Shown: positions 1-9,470 of the stretch, in pieces
How the letters are laid out: each line of letters begins with the position of its first letter
Numbering within the stretch: the first letter of the stretch is position 1
Assembly: GCF_000504205.1 (NCBI RefSeq)
Contig: NZ_AZAJ01000001.1
Location: forward strand, 2,516,879-2,580,878
Length of the DNA stretch: 64,000 nt
Direction of reading: 5' to 3'
From: Methanolobus tindarius DSM 2278
GTDB lineage: Archaea; Halobacteriota; Methanosarcinia; Methanosarcinales; Methanosarcinaceae
Made by a program: the position numbers and the translations under genes
The notes under the pieces: generated by a model
The model's database searches: none
Told to the model about the DNA's origin: nothing
What the model saw: the letters and a program-made list of their open reading frames with translations, nothing else

Positions 1-948
1 ATCAGCATATTAAGAAAATCAGAAGGAACTCCAGTGTCCGGCCAGGAGATAGGGCAAAAATTAGGCATTACCAGGGCCATGGTATGGAAGTACATAAAAG
101 CCCTTCGCAAAGAAGGATACGATGTCCGTTCTTCTCCTAAGACCGGGTATATACTGGATTCATGTCCTGATAAAATAGATCCTGATATGCTGCAAAGCAT
201 TCTTAAGACCACTCTCATTGGTAGTGATATTCAGTATTATACAGAACTGGAATCCACTAATAATACTGCCAGGGAAATTGCCCTTGGGGCTTTAGAAGGT
301 ACTGTTGTACTGGCAGAGACCCAGAAAAACGGAAGAGGGCGCATGGGTTCGGAATGGCAATCTGTTCCTGGTGGATTGTGGCTGTCCCTGATACTTAAAC
401 CTTCGATTCCTCTGGAGAGTCTTTCAAAAATCACTCTTGTTGCGGGTATTGCTGTAACTAATGCTCTGAGAGCTGTAGATGTGGATGCACATATCAAATG
501 GCCTAACGATGTTCTTGTTAGAGGTAGGAAAATATGTGGAATTCTCACCGAAGTCAGTGCTGAGATTGGAAAAGTAGATTATGTTGTTCTTGGAATCGGC
601 ATAAACGTAAATGTCAAGCTTTCTGATCTAAATGAGGATATAAGAAGAAATTCCACTAGTGTTTCAAATGAAATCGGAAAACCTCTTGACAGGACATCTT
701 TTCTTGCATCTCTTCTTTATGAACTTGAGCAGCAGTACATAAGGTTTAAGACAAGACAGTTTGCTGAGATTGTGGATGAGTGGATCAATCTTTCAGATAC
801 AATAGGAAGAAATGTAAGAGTAAGGACTCCTGCTATGCTCATTGAAGGTAAAGCAGTTGGAATTACTGAAAAAGGGGCACTTGTGGTTCTTGATAAAAAT
901 GATAAAAAACACAAGATCATTGCCGGTAATTGCCGTTATGCTGATTAA
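1..948 (+). CDS. birA: Biotin--protein ligase with N-terminal HTH (5' partial)
   Basis: Activates biotin with ATP to biotinyl-AMP and transfers it to a lysine of a biotin carrier domain, here probably a pyruvate or acyl-CoA carboxylase; cytoplasmic. The reading frame is open from base 1, and the residues before the first internal GTG (position 34) continue a typical BirA winged-helix (ILRKSEG, then SGQEIGQKLGITRAMVWKYI), so the true start lies upstream of the window. The catalytic domain shows the biotin/ATP loop GRGRMGSEW and the KWPNDVL motif, followed by a C-terminal SH3-like domain (GRNVRVRTP to the end). The HTH suggests that it also acts as a biotin-responsive repressor, as in E. coli BirA; no operator is visible because the upstream DNA is missing. 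Confidence 0.93.
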   Translation: MSILRKSEGTPVSGQEIGQKLGITRAMVWKYIKALRKEGYDVRSSPKTGYILDSCPDKIDPDMLQSILKTTLIGSDIQYYTELESTNNTAREIALGALEGTVVLAETQKNGRGRMGSEWQSVPGGLWLSLILKPSIPLESLSKITLVAGIAVTNALRAVDVDAHIKWPNDVLVRGRKICGILTEVSAEIGKVDYVVLGIGINVNVKLSDLNEDIRRNSTSVSNEIGKPLDRTSFLASLLYELEQQYIRFKTRQFAEIVDEWINLSDTIGRNVRVRTPAMLIEGKAVGITEKGALVVLDKNDKKHKIIAGNCRYAD

Positions 949-956
949 ACAGTGAT

Positions 957-1553
957 GTGTTCTTCATGACTTTTTTGAAAAGAACGTCTTATGTGTTCTT
1001 CATGATTCTTTTTTTAAGCATGATACTAATAGTTGTAACAGCGGTTAGTGCCGAACCTTTGCGTATCAATGCGGCTCTGGGCATGGATGGGGATGCAGAT
1101 ACTGTACTTATCAATGGTACGGGGATATTTCTGACAACAGGTGATTCCTGGGATTTTTATCAGGGTTATTCCTTAAATGTAAAAAGTGTTAATCAAGACC
1201 AAAAGCAGGTGTGGGTGAAGCTTTTACATGATGGTGAACTACTACAGGATGATATCCTGTCAGAAGGTGATATTTTTGTATATTCCAAAAATACGGAAAT
1301 AATGAACATTACGGTAGATACCATTTACATAAGTCCCGGAGGAGAACTGATCACATTCAAACCTATTTATCAATATCTGGATGAAGAGTATCCTGAACCA
1401 GAGCTTGAAGAAACGATGGATAATTCCACACAGGAAGAAGAGCAAAATTCAACAGTTAATCCATCTTCCATGCAGACAAATGGATTTTCCATTTTTCAGG
1501 CATTTGCATGCATATCTGCAGTAATATTGTGCAGAATTGCTATTAACAGGTGA
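957..1553 (+). CDS. Small secreted protein with one S-layer-type domain segment
   Basis: Starts 9 bases after birA with GTG (957) or ATG (966); neither has a clear ribosome binding site. An N-terminal hydrophobic signal segment ends near VSA-EP. The middle (SWDFYQGYSLNVKSVNQ, QVWVKLLHDGELLQDD) resembles the core strands of the Methanosarcina S-layer duplication domain (PF07752/DUF1608 type), seen in full in the large surface protein at 19887-26147, but here only about a third of one domain is present. A Thr/Asn/Glu-rich linker with N-glycosylation sequons is followed by NGFSIFQ, a hydrophobic helix and a basic end, a degenerate match to a PGF-CTERM archaeosortase signal or simply a membrane anchor. 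Function unknown; probably a minor cell-surface protein. Confidence 0.7.
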   Translation: MFFMTFLKRTSYVFFMILFLSMILIVVTAVSAEPLRINAALGMDGDADTVLINGTGIFLTTGDSWDFYQGYSLNVKSVNQDQKQVWVKLLHDGELLQDDILSEGDIFVYSKNTEIMNITVDTIYISPGGELITFKPIYQYLDEEYPEPELEETMDNSTQEEEQNSTVNPSSMQTNGFSIFQAFACISAVILCRIAINR

Positions 1554-1613
1554 ATCCAGTATAAGTTTAAATATTACTTATATAAAAAATATAATAAAAA
1601 CAGAAGGGAAAGA

Positions 1614-2537
1614 TCAGAATTTAAGATCTCCCTTTTCCATAAGAACTTTCAGGTCTTCAAGACTCAGGCGACCACTCTTTTCCAGTTTCTCTTTTGCAAC
1701 AACAAGATGCTCTTCCTGCTTCTTATCATCCTTTTCAACCTGGATGTCATTGAGTTTGCTAAGATAAACATCAAGTTCTTCCCTAAGAGCTGCTATCTTC
1801 TTTTTGAGTGGGTCTATTTTTTCCCTGATTGGAGCGGTAACTGCATATTTCTCGGGTATCTGTGAGTGAGCGGTGTCTGCTGCTTTTCTCAGTTCATCTG
1901 CCTGATTGTAGAGTTCTATCATTTCTAAATGATGCTTCTGTGACTCTTCAGCAAGCTTGCCAATTTCACTGCCGAAATCCTCTCTGGACTCAAATACTTC
2001 TTTTGATTCGGCATATGTCTCCATCAGTTTTTCATGCATTGCATTAGCATCAAAAGCTGCTCCCAGACGTTCTTTCAGGTCAAGTAGTCTTCCGAAAAGG
2101 TCTATTTCATGTTTAAGGGGAATATCTGCATTAAGGAAAAGTTCAAGGTCTGCAGCATAGGCTTTGGATAGTGTCTCTACACTTCCTTTAGACAGCTTAT
2201 TGAGTTCGTCTCTTTTCGTCTTGAAATCGCTGATGTTATCAGAGAACACACGGCTCTTTTCATTGACTGCATTTCTGGATGCCTTCAGTGAAGAGATCTT
2301 TGCATTTATTTCGTCTCTTTTTGACTTTGAATCACGTGCTTTTCCTACCAGATCTCTTACCTGGGCGTTCAGCTTGTCTCTTTCCTTTTTCAGGTCATCG
2401 GTATTTGTACGGTGAAGTTTGAGTTCACGGAAAATACCTTTAAGCTCACGTTCATGGTGGCCTATCTGGGTTCGAAGATCGTTCACCTTATTTTTGAGGT
2501 CTTTTTCATTCATTGACGAAACATCGATATCGCTCAT
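1614..2537 (-). CDS. Coiled-coil protein, COG1340 type
   Basis: 307 residues, almost all charged heptad-rich helix in two long coiled-coil stretches (about 10-130 and 180-290), joined by a less charged segment around residues 120-170 (SVETLSKAYAADLELFLN, FGRLLDLKERL). No catalytic motif. Homologues in other methanogens have often carried an unsupported 'phosphoserine phosphatase' label; nothing in the sequence supports an enzyme. Its start overlaps the stop of the upstream coiled-coil gene by 4 bases (ATGA), so the two are co-translated and likely form a heteromeric complex. The block lies directly downstream of DUF424 and mcm on the same strand. Confidence 0.85.
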   Translation of the reverse strand: MSDIDVSSMNEKDLKNKVNDLRTQIGHHERELKGIFRELKLHRTNTDDLKKERDKLNAQVRDLVGKARDSKSKRDEINAKISSLKASRNAVNEKSRVFSDNISDFKTKRDELNKLSKGSVETLSKAYAADLELFLNADIPLKHEIDLFGRLLDLKERLGAAFDANAMHEKLMETYAESKEVFESREDFGSEIGKLAEESQKHHLEMIELYNQADELRKAADTAHSQIPEKYAVTAPIREKIDPLKKKIAALREELDVYLSKLNDIQVEKDDKKQEEHLVVAKEKLEKSGRLSLEDLKVLMEKGDLKF

Positions 2538-3208
2538 GCTTCAACCTCCTGCTTCTCACCGGTAAGTGGTTGTTTTTCCCAGTAACCCTGAGCTTCCTTG
2601 TGACTGTTGATCCTGTTCTCCAGCCATTTGTAGCGTGGCTCAATCTCTTTAACTCCTTCCTCATAGGAAGACATATTGCTATTAAATGATTCTTCAGAGC
2701 TGTCTATTGAGCTCATCTCTATTTTATATCCCAAAGCATCTTTCACCCTGTCACTGATGGCCGCAAGCTTATCGTCGATGCCGGATGATTTTGACTTCAG
2801 TTCTGAAATACTCTGAAGAATTGAATCAACCTGTTGCTTTTCTTCTTCAGGACTTAGTGAACCTTTTACTTTGGACAGTTTATCCATTACATTAGATTTC
2901 TCGCGGGTAAAATCGCTATCAGATACAGATTCTGCGAGCTCATCCAGTAATTTTTCTGCCTGATGATAGAACAGCTGTCTTTTTTCAGCCAGTATCTCCA
3001 TCTTTTCCAGAATATCTGTTCGATTCTGTCTGGAAGAATCAATGTTATCCTGAAGTTCCTTCATTTTGCTTCCAAGTTCATTGAATTCAGTAGTATATTC
3101 ATCAATGTACTTTTTGTGCTTCTGTACAACGGCTTCGATAAGCTCTTTCCTGTCATAGGTATGTGGCGCACTGTTATTCGCGCCCTGATCCGCCATGTCG
3201 TTATTCAT
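2534..3208 (-). CDS. Coiled-coil protein, partner of the adjacent COG1340 protein
   Basis: 224 residues, acidic, dominated by coiled coil (residues about 25-110 and 150-205), with a Glu/Gln-rich C-terminus. I chose the ATG at 3208 because a GAGGT ribosome binding site sits 6 bases upstream; a longer reading from TTG at 3226 directly abuts the DUF424 stop and has no such site. It overlaps the following coiled-coil gene by 4 bases. No enzyme motif or membrane segment. The paired genes suggest a two-component filament or scaffold; a role near DNA replication is only suggested by the neighbouring mcm gene. Confidence 0.8.
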   Translation of the reverse strand: MNNDMADQGANNSAPHTYDRKELIEAVVQKHKKYIDEYTTEFNELGSKMKELQDNIDSSRQNRTDILEKMEILAEKRQLFYHQAEKLLDELAESVSDSDFTREKSNVMDKLSKVKGSLSPEEEKQQVDSILQSISELKSKSSGIDDKLAAISDRVKDALGYKIEMSSIDSSEESFNSNMSSYEEGVKEIEPRYKWLENRINSHKEAQGYWEKQPLTGEKQEVEA

Positions 3209-3226
3209 AACTAAACCTCGTAGCAA

Positions 3227-3517
3227 TTATATCCTGAATGCCTGGGCATGTGCTACTTCATTTATGATTTTCACATTATTTTTATCTACAACCCCACATT
3301 CAATGGCACAGGAAACTGCTTTTTCCCCAAAGATATTAACATTGCCGGCTTTTGAAAGAACTTCAACTGCCTTTTCTCTGGATATGAGTTCTCCTTTGTA
3401 GAATTCCTCAGTTATAGTAACATTTATGTTACCTTCTTTAAGTGTCTTTCCAATAAGTTCTCTGTCGCACAGAGCAACAATTGTGCTGTCGCCTGATTTA
3501 TGGATCTTCAGATACAT
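3227..3517 (-). CDS. DUF424 family protein
   Basis: 96-residue single-domain protein of the archaeal DUF424 family (COG2412). Family hallmarks visible are the N-terminal strand MYLKIHKSG, the CDRELIGKTL segment, and the central ISREKAVEVLSKAGNVNIFGEKAVSCAIECG region, where a residue pattern of a small nucleic-acid-binding-like fold is plausible. The function is not established. It lies 21 bases after mcm and 18 bases before the coiled-coil gene, so it is probably on the mcm transcript. Confidence 0.85.
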   Translation of the reverse strand: MYLKIHKSGDSTIVALCDRELIGKTLKEGNINVTITEEFYKGELISREKAVEVLSKAGNVNIFGEKAVSCAIECGVVDKNNVKIINEVAHAQAFRI

Positions 3518-3538
3518 GAGGTCACTCCACCATTAGTT

Positions 3539-5635
3539 CTAAACTACTTTTACATGCTCTTTGTCGGGTTTGATAAGATCACCGGAACGCCTCATGCGTG
3601 CAATAAGGTCTTCAGCATGTTGCCTGTCTATCTGCTGGTTCTGGGCTTCTGCATAGACTTCTTCAAGCGGGGCTTTTCCACCGGGATGCTTTTCTCCAAC
3701 TGATTTTATAATTTCTTTGACAATCTTTATTCTGTCTCTCTGGCTCTTGCTTGTACCGGAGGCAATCACATCAACATCGAAAGCTCCTGTATCTGGATCA
3801 ACACCAACCTGCCTGAGACATGAATATACAATTCTTGTTGTCCTTTTAGCATCATCCATATTTGCAACGTTACTGAGTCGCAAGCGTGCACTGGCCTCGG
3901 CAAGTCTCACAAGAGCTTCAAGCTGACGTGCTGTTACGGGGACAGGTGCATCCTTTCCGTCTCCCATTCTTCGCAAATCCATATAGAATTTTACAAGATG
4001 GTCACGTGCATCATCTTCCATTACCGGGAAAATATTCCTTCTGGAATATGCAACGTATTTTCTAAGGAAATCGGGATCAATTACAGGTTTGATGACTTCC
4101 ATGTGGCCGTCAACCTGTTCCTGGGTGATTGTACTTGAAGGCAGGTTCTTGCGCTGTTCGGAGAGTTCACCTGCGTAGTGTGATTTGAGAATGTGTTTTG
4201 CGATCTTTGAGTCCATGTCCTCATTAGGAGTATCCAGCAGGACAAATATCATATCAAACCTGGAAATAAGAGCTGGAGGCATGTTTATCTGTTGTGCGAT
4301 ACCTTCATACCTGTCAAAACGACCGTATTTAGGGTTAGCTGCACCAAGTAGTGCACAACGGGATTTTAATGTGGCAAGGATACCAGCCTTTGCAACACTG
4401 ATTGTCTGCTGTTCCATTGCTTCGTGGAGTGCACTCTTATCTTCAGTGCTCATTTTATCCATTTCATCCACTGCGGCAATTCCCATGTCCGCCATGACAA
4501 GCGCACCGGCTTCCAGCGTCCAGCGTCCATCTCCAAGATCATCACGTACAGCCGCAGCGGTAAGACCACTTGACGATGCACTTTTACCGGATGCAAAAAC
4601 ACCACGCGGTGAAAGTTTTACCATGTATCTGAGCAACTGACTTTTAGCTACACCCGGATCACCCATAAATAGCATGTGAATATCACCACGCACCCTGGAT
4701 CCGTCAGGAAGGTGTTTTGCAACACCTGAGAATAATTGAAGTGAAAGTGCTTCTTTCACCTCTTCATAACCGTAAATAGAAGGAGCAATAGATCCGATAA
4801 CTTTCTGGTATATTTCAGGATCGCGACTCAGGGCAAGTATCTCCTCTTCCTCTTCAGGTGTGATTTCAAGCTCATCAAACTCAAGATCAGTGTATTCAAT
4901 GGAATTGGCGTGCAGGACTAGATCATAGAAAGGAGATTTTCCTTCTCTTGTGGTTCGCTGGTGAGAGCGAAGCACTCCATTTATAATTACACGGTCACCC
5001 GGTTTAACAAGACCTGCAAGGTCATCCTCAATATCAACATCAAGGCTCTGTGGCTGTGTACCACCCTTCAGATTTTCCGGAGATTCCTGTATCTGAAGTT
5101 TCTGTGCATCAACAAAAACAGACTGGTTGACAAGGATCTTAAAAGGTCCTTTTCGTCCGCACGTTTCGTTCTCACATTCAACCGGTTCAACAAATTTAAT
5201 CTCGTTCTGCGGAACCATTGTCACATGCTCACAGCGCATACACTGGAATGCGGCATTAAGCACCTTCGGACGTACTTCTGTTGCTTTGCGTATCATTCCT
5301 TCGATTGCAACGAATTGCAAAAGGTGCTTACTTCTCAAGTCCCTGTTTGGTATCTTGTTTGGAATCTTAATAAAGCGGACTTTTGCATCAATGAGTTTTT
5401 TTTCAACCGGAAGATCTATCTGCTGAAGTGCGTTGTTAGCACTTGGCATCACTTCATCAGGGTTAAATAAAAGTTCGTTCGCTATTTCTCTGTCAAAAAC
5501 ATCCAAGTCGTAGAAGTCCACTTCCAGACTACGCTGGTCGGGATAGCTATTAGCCAGTTGAAGAATATCATCCCAATAGTATTTTTTAAGGAACACTACG
5601 AATTTTTCGTCCCACTTACCTTCAGTCATGTTCAA
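3539..5635 (-). CDS. mcm: Replicative DNA helicase MCM
   Basis: Hexameric ATP-driven 3'-5' helicase that unwinds DNA at the archaeal replication fork. 698 residues, the normal length, with no intein. An N-terminal oligonucleotide-binding region contains a zinc-binding cluster near residues 132-165 (CMRCEH and CENETCGRKG). The AAA+ core has Walker A GDPGVAKSQ near 325, Walker B AAVDEMDKM near 388, sensor GAANPKYGR and arginine finger SRFD; a C-terminal winged-helix domain follows. The start MNMTEGKW is the first of two in-frame ATGs. It is probably first in a minus-strand operon with DUF424 and the two coiled-coil genes. No origin repeats were noticed beside it. Confidence 0.97.
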   Translation of the reverse strand: MNMTEGKWDEKFVVFLKKYYWDDILQLANSYPDQRSLEVDFYDLDVFDREIANELLFNPDEVMPSANNALQQIDLPVEKKLIDAKVRFIKIPNKIPNRDLRSKHLLQFVAIEGMIRKATEVRPKVLNAAFQCMRCEHVTMVPQNEIKFVEPVECENETCGRKGPFKILVNQSVFVDAQKLQIQESPENLKGGTQPQSLDVDIEDDLAGLVKPGDRVIINGVLRSHQRTTREGKSPFYDLVLHANSIEYTDLEFDELEITPEEEEEILALSRDPEIYQKVIGSIAPSIYGYEEVKEALSLQLFSGVAKHLPDGSRVRGDIHMLFMGDPGVAKSQLLRYMVKLSPRGVFASGKSASSSGLTAAAVRDDLGDGRWTLEAGALVMADMGIAAVDEMDKMSTEDKSALHEAMEQQTISVAKAGILATLKSRCALLGAANPKYGRFDRYEGIAQQINMPPALISRFDMIFVLLDTPNEDMDSKIAKHILKSHYAGELSEQRKNLPSSTITQEQVDGHMEVIKPVIDPDFLRKYVAYSRRNIFPVMEDDARDHLVKFYMDLRRMGDGKDAPVPVTARQLEALVRLAEASARLRLSNVANMDDAKRTTRIVYSCLRQVGVDPDTGAFDVDVIASGTSKSQRDRIKIVKEIIKSVGEKHPGGKAPLEEVYAEAQNQQIDRQHAEDLIARMRRSGDLIKPDKEHVKVV

Positions 5636-5729
5636 TCAATAATTGCTTAAAAATCATTTAGGGAATGCAACATGGGTTTCAAATGATATGAATATTTCGA
5701 AACGCATCCCTCACTATCAATCCTATTTC

Positions 5730-6464
5730 CTATTTTTCGTAATAGGAACCATCGTCGGAATCATCATCTGCATCATTGACAGAATTTCTCTTAATCTTTC
5801 TGAGAATGCCATGCAATGTGTAAACTTCCCTGGATAACAGGCAGGACCTTCCAAATATCCTCCTGAGCATCAAATTTGTTTTTTCCTTTTTGTGTTCCGG
5901 GTAGTTGATATCATCTAGAAGTTCTGTAAGGTGTTGATAAAGCAATCTCATATCCCCTGGGTCTGCCAGTGGAGCCTGTGCATTTTTGATATCACTGAAC
6001 TCGTAAAGGACAACTGCCACAGCATGTGAGAGATTCATGACCGGATAGATATCCGAAGTTGGAATGGACATAATCATATCGCATTTTTTAAGTTCTTCTC
6101 TGGTGAACCCATTGTCCTCTCTTCCAAAAAGCACTGCAACTTTTCCACTGCAACCTGAGAGTCTCTCTTTCATTTCTTTAGGCGAATAACCGGGGACTCT
6201 GAGGTGCAGATCAAATCTGGAACCTGCTATACCTGTAGTACCTATTATTATACTGCAATCTTCAATTGCTTCGTCAAGGGTTGAAACTCTCTTTGCACTT
6301 TCCAGCAGATCCCTCGCATGAGATGACATTGCTCTTGCCTCTCCTTCAAGTTTACAGGGATTTACAAGTACAAGATCAGAATATCCAAAATTTTTCATTG
6401 CCCTTGTAACTGAACCTACATTTCCCTGGTACAGGGGTTCAACGAGCACTATTCTAAGGTCCAT
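5730..6464 (-). CDS. trmJ: TrmJ-like SPOUT RNA 2'-O-methyltransferase
   Basis: Transfers methyl from S-adenosylmethionine to a ribose 2'-OH, in this family commonly position 32 of tRNAs. 244 residues. SPOUT motif 1 is PLYQGNVGSVTRAMKNFG, motif 2 VAVLFGREDNGFTREEL, motif 3 SDIYPVMNLSHAVAVVLYE, which form the trefoil-knot cofactor site. A C-terminal helical extension ends in an Asp-rich tail. The gene is transcribed towards mcm with a 94-base gap. The exact target nucleotide cannot be told from sequence. Confidence 0.9.
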   Translation of the reverse strand: MDLRIVLVEPLYQGNVGSVTRAMKNFGYSDLVLVNPCKLEGEARAMSSHARDLLESAKRVSTLDEAIEDCSIIIGTTGIAGSRFDLHLRVPGYSPKEMKERLSGCSGKVAVLFGREDNGFTREELKKCDMIMSIPTSDIYPVMNLSHAVAVVLYEFSDIKNAQAPLADPGDMRLLYQHLTELLDDINYPEHKKEKTNLMLRRIFGRSCLLSREVYTLHGILRKIKRNSVNDADDDSDDGSYYEK

Positions 6465-6605
6465 TTATTATGACTACCTATTGCTTCTTTTTGTTTTTGC
6501 CTAATTAAGCATTTGACGACATATAAGGTTAATTAATTTTTTGCCATCATTTGTGTGGATATTAAGCACAACAATACGTCAGCCGATGTAGATTTTAATG
6601 ATGAC

Positions 6606-6722
6606 AATCTTTAAATAATATCGGCACCACAATCATGCAAACCAAACTGGTTACTTTAGAGTAAAGAATAAATTATCTTTATAATAATTATATATTTATA
6701 ATAACATCAGGAGAAGAAAAAT
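6606..6722 (+). promoter_or_regulatory. Promoter and leader region of hdrED
   Basis: The intergenic stretch between trmJ and hdrE (divergent genes) is strongly AT-rich. TATA-like sequences for the plus strand occur at 6609-6616 (TTTAAATA) and 6691-6700 (TATATTTATA). A clear ribosome binding site AGGAG at 6709-6713 precedes the hdrE ATG by 9 bases. Which TATA box is used cannot be decided by eye. Confidence 0.4.
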
Positions 6723-7514
6723 ATGGATTATTTTGCCGGTGTAACCGATGCACTAAGGGTTACTTTTGTGCAGATGATGCTCATTTCCTTTTTAGCCATG
6801 GGTATTTTCGTTGTAGGAATGTACATCAACTTAAAGAAATGGGGTATGGGCTCCACAGGGTATGGCGCTGCTCCATCTAAAAGTATTATGGCATTCCCTA
6901 AAATGCTTATGTATCAGATGAATGAGCATGCACATGTTCACAATCAGTCTGTTCTTGAAACATTTGTCCTTGACATCCTTTTCCAGAGAAGGATCCTGAG
7001 AAGAAGCCCTCTCAGATGGTTTATGCACTTCACAATTTTCGTTGGCTGGATGACACTTTTTGCAATGTCCGGTGCAATGTTCGCTGTTGAAATGATACAC
7101 CTGATAGGCGAAAAGGTAGGATATGCTCATTCTCTTCCATGGTTCATGATACCTGAGACATTCAGAGAGCTTCTTGCAGTACCAAATGATGTATTCAGTT
7201 ACATTTTACTCATTGGTATCATCATAGCTATCTACAGAAGACTTTTTGTCACAAAGGTAAGAGAAGCAACAATAGCATACGATTCTATTCTTCTTATCGG
7301 ACTTACAATCATTACAATCTCAGGATTTGTTGCAGATGGTATCAGGACAGGAAGGCTTTGGGGACTTGGAATTGATTCCGAGCTCGCACCACCAATGGCA
7401 CTTTTCCACGTTGTAATTTCACTTCTGTTCTGTATTGCATACATCCCATTCAGTAAATATATCCATGTGATTGCAATACCACTTGCACTCCTTGCAAACA
7501 AGGGAGGAGAATAA
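6723..7514 (+). CDS. hdrE: Heterodisulfide reductase subunit E, membrane cytochrome b
   Basis: Membrane b-type cytochrome of HdrDE, which takes electrons from methanophenazine and passes them to HdrD for reduction of CoM-S-S-CoB, the last step of methanogenesis in cytochrome-containing methanogens. 263 residues with about five transmembrane helices (residues about 13-35, 101-125, 155-175, 188-210, 228-255) and histidines available for heme ligation (for example MHF near 100, FHVV near 228). Similar in length to the family. The AGGAG site at 6709-6713 supports this ATG. It lies one base upstream of hdrD and is clearly co-transcribed. Confidence 0.96.
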   Translation: MDYFAGVTDALRVTFVQMMLISFLAMGIFVVGMYINLKKWGMGSTGYGAAPSKSIMAFPKMLMYQMNEHAHVHNQSVLETFVLDILFQRRILRRSPLRWFMHFTIFVGWMTLFAMSGAMFAVEMIHLIGEKVGYAHSLPWFMIPETFRELLAVPNDVFSYILLIGIIIAIYRRLFVTKVREATIAYDSILLIGLTIITISGFVADGIRTGRLWGLGIDSELAPPMALFHVVISLLFCIAYIPFSKYIHVIAIPLALLANKGGE

Positions 7515-7515
7515 A

Positions 7516-8760
7516 ATGGCAAAACGTGAACCATCTATTACAACTGAAAACTTTACCGCTGTTCAGCTTATGGAACTTGACTCATGCAGCCGCTGTGGCG
7601 AATGTGTGGACTGGTGTCCAACATACGATGCATCCGGACAGGATCCGGGACTTGCACCAAGAGACAAGATCCTCAGATGGAGAGAATACATGAACCAGTC
7701 CTATGGACTTCGTGCAAAACTCTTCGGTCCAAAAGAGATCTCAGAAGAAGAGATCGAGCAGTTCAAAGATGATGTATACGGCTGTACAACATGTGGTATG
7801 TGTGCAACAGTCTGTGAATCTGCAATTAACACAGTAGAACTCTGGGAATCCATGCGTGCAAACCTTGTAAAGCGTGGAAACGGTCCATTCGGTAAGCAGG
7901 GTGCTTTCCTTAAACTTATTGGAGAGTACAAGAACCCTTACATGGAAGACAACGCAAACAGGGTAAACTGGTTCCCTGAAGACATCAAGGTCGAAGACAA
8001 GGCAGAAATCCTTTACTTCGGAGGATGTACCGCAGAACTCAAACAGAGGAAGCTTGCGCTTGCAACAGCCCGTCTTCTGAACAAGCTTGGAATTAAGTTC
8101 ACAATGCTCGGTGAAGATGAGATCTGCTGTGGTTCAGCTCTTATCAGGACAGGTCAGTATTTCATCAACGACACTGCAAAAGTAAATGCTCAGAAAAATG
8201 TTGACAACATCAAGGCAAAAGGTGCTAAAATTGTACTTTATGCATGTGCAGGATGTTTCAGGGCTTCTAAAGTAGACTGGCCAAGGCTTACTGAGAAGGA
8301 ACTTCCATTTAAGGTAATGCACATTACAGAGTATCTCCAGGGTCTTATCGAGAAAGGAGAGATCAAGTGGGAGAAGTCAATTGACAAGACAGTAACATAC
8401 CACGATCCATGCCACCTCGGACGTCACGTTGGAGTATTCGAGCCACCAAGAGCTGTACTTGAAGCAATACCAGGTATTAAGTTCATTGAGATGGAAAGAA
8501 TCGAAGAGAATCAGCGTTGCTGTGGAGCTGGCGGTGGTGTCAAGGCAGGTATTCCTGATCTTGCACTCGGTGTTGCTTCAACACGTGTTGAAGATGCACT
8601 TGCAACAAAAGCAGAGCTCCTTTCAAGTGCCTGCCCATTCTGTAAGAGAAACCTCAGTGATGGTAGGGACGCAATAGGCGCAAAGGATCTTGAAGTTGAG
8701 GATGTAGTAGTTCTTGCTGCAGAAGCAATGGGAATTGACCTCAGCGACTCACCAGAGTGA
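7516..8760 (+). CDS. hdrD: Heterodisulfide reductase subunit D
   Basis: Catalytic iron-sulfur subunit that reduces CoM-S-S-CoB to the two thiols. 414 residues from the ATG at 7516, which has GGAGGAG at 7503-7509. Two N-terminal [4Fe-4S] ferredoxin motifs ([12 protein letters not shown] and [12 protein letters not shown]) are followed by two CCG domains, each with the CCG signature (EICCGSAL with [13 protein letters not shown] with CPFC) that bind the active-site cluster(s). Uses the unfused HdrDE layout typical of Methanosarcinales. A stem-loop overlapping the stop codon probably ends the transcript. Confidence 0.97.
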   Translation: MAKREPSITTENFTAVQLMELDSCSRCGECVDWCPTYDASGQDPGLAPRDKILRWREYMNQSYGLRAKLFGPKEISEEEIEQFKDDVYGCTTCGMCATVCESAINTVELWESMRANLVKRGNGPFGKQGAFLKLIGEYKNPYMEDNANRVNWFPEDIKVEDKAEILYFGGCTAELKQRKLALATARLLNKLGIKFTMLGEDEICCGSALIRTGQYFINDTAKVNAQKNVDNIKAKGAKIVLYACAGCFRASKVDWPRLTEKELPFKVMHITEYLQGLIEKGEIKWEKSIDKTVTYHDPCHLGRHVGVFEPPRAVLEAIPGIKFIEMERIEENQRCCGAGGGVKAGIPDLALGVASTRVEDALATKAELLSSACPFCKRNLSDGRDAIGAKDLEVEDVVVLAAEAMGIDLSDSPE

Positions 8761-8787
8761 TTTTATCACTCTATCTTTTTATTTTTA
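8754..8787 (+). terminator. Stem-loop terminator after hdrD
   Basis: Perfect 8-bp inverted repeat AGAGTGAT/ATCACTCT (8754-8761 and 8765-8772), loop TTT, followed by a T-rich run. The left arm overlaps the hdrD stop codon. It likely ends or attenuates the hdrED transcript before the DUF116 genes. Confidence 0.6.
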
Positions 8788-8828
8788 GGGCAAATTGAAT
8801 ATACCTATTCGTACTATTTACTTTTCTC

Positions 8829-9470
8829 ATGCAAATCCCTTATGAATTACTTGGAAAAATCTTTATTTTTGTAGCTTTTGCTGCACTTTTAGTCCTGTTA
8901 ATTGCTTTACTATTGGGTTTATATAGTTTTAAGAATCATAAAATACTGTTCCCAAATTTTGTCCTATTCATTCTCTATCTGTTCTACGGCCCCTCAAAAT
9001 GGATATGCCGTGTATTTGGCATTAAGGACACACTGGTTGATGAAATTCTGGTTGAGGTACGTAATGCCGTAATGCTTGATCAGTTCAGAGAAATTAAAAA
9101 CGGAAGGGTTGTTTTTCTTCCTCAGTGTCTCAGGCATCCAAACTGTAAAGCTCGCTGTGACCCTTTGATTGGGTATGAATGCAAATTATGCGGTCTGTGT
9201 GACATTGGAACTATATGTAAAGCTGCCAATGAACGAGGTTTCGAAGTTTATGTAATTCCCGGCGGCAGTTTTGTCAAAAAAATAATTAAGGCTCACAGAC
9301 CCGAAAGTTGTATTGGCGTCGCATGCTATCCTGAACTGGCCGAGTCAATGCAGGGTGCCTCACCATTTATGGTTGTCCAGGGAGTTTCACTATTGCAGGA
9401 TGGTTGCTACAATACCAGAGTAGATGTAGATGAGGTCATAAGAAAAATGGAGGAATGTGACGATGTATAG
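8829..9470 (+). CDS. DUF116 membrane-anchored cysteine-rich protein (first of pair)
   Basis: 213 residues. The N-terminal half has two hydrophobic segments (about 10-32 and 40-60); the C-terminal cytoplasmic domain is the DUF116 core with conserved cysteines: CLRHPNCKARCD, CKLCGLCDIGTIC, CIGVACYPEL and QDGCYNTRVD. The pattern looks like a metal or iron-sulfur site with a redox or sensing role, but no function is established. It starts 68 bases after hdrD, separated by the terminator, and overlaps the next DUF116 gene by 8 bases. Compared with its neighbour it keeps more cysteines. Confidence 0.85.
   Translation: MQIPYELLGKIFIFVAFAALLVLLIALLLGLYSFKNHKILFPNFVLFILYLFYGPSKWICRVFGIKDTLVDEILVEVRNAVMLDQFREIKNGRVVFLPQCLRHPNCKARCDPLIGYECKLCGLCDIGTICKAANERGFEVYVIPGGSFVKKIIKAHRPESCIGVACYPELAESMQGASPFMVVQGVSLLQDGCYNTRVDVDEVIRKMEECDDV

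Noticed and set aside
4961-5470. 169-codon plus-strand open frame
   Set aside because: Antisense to the N-terminal domain of mcm, with cysteine-rich random composition.
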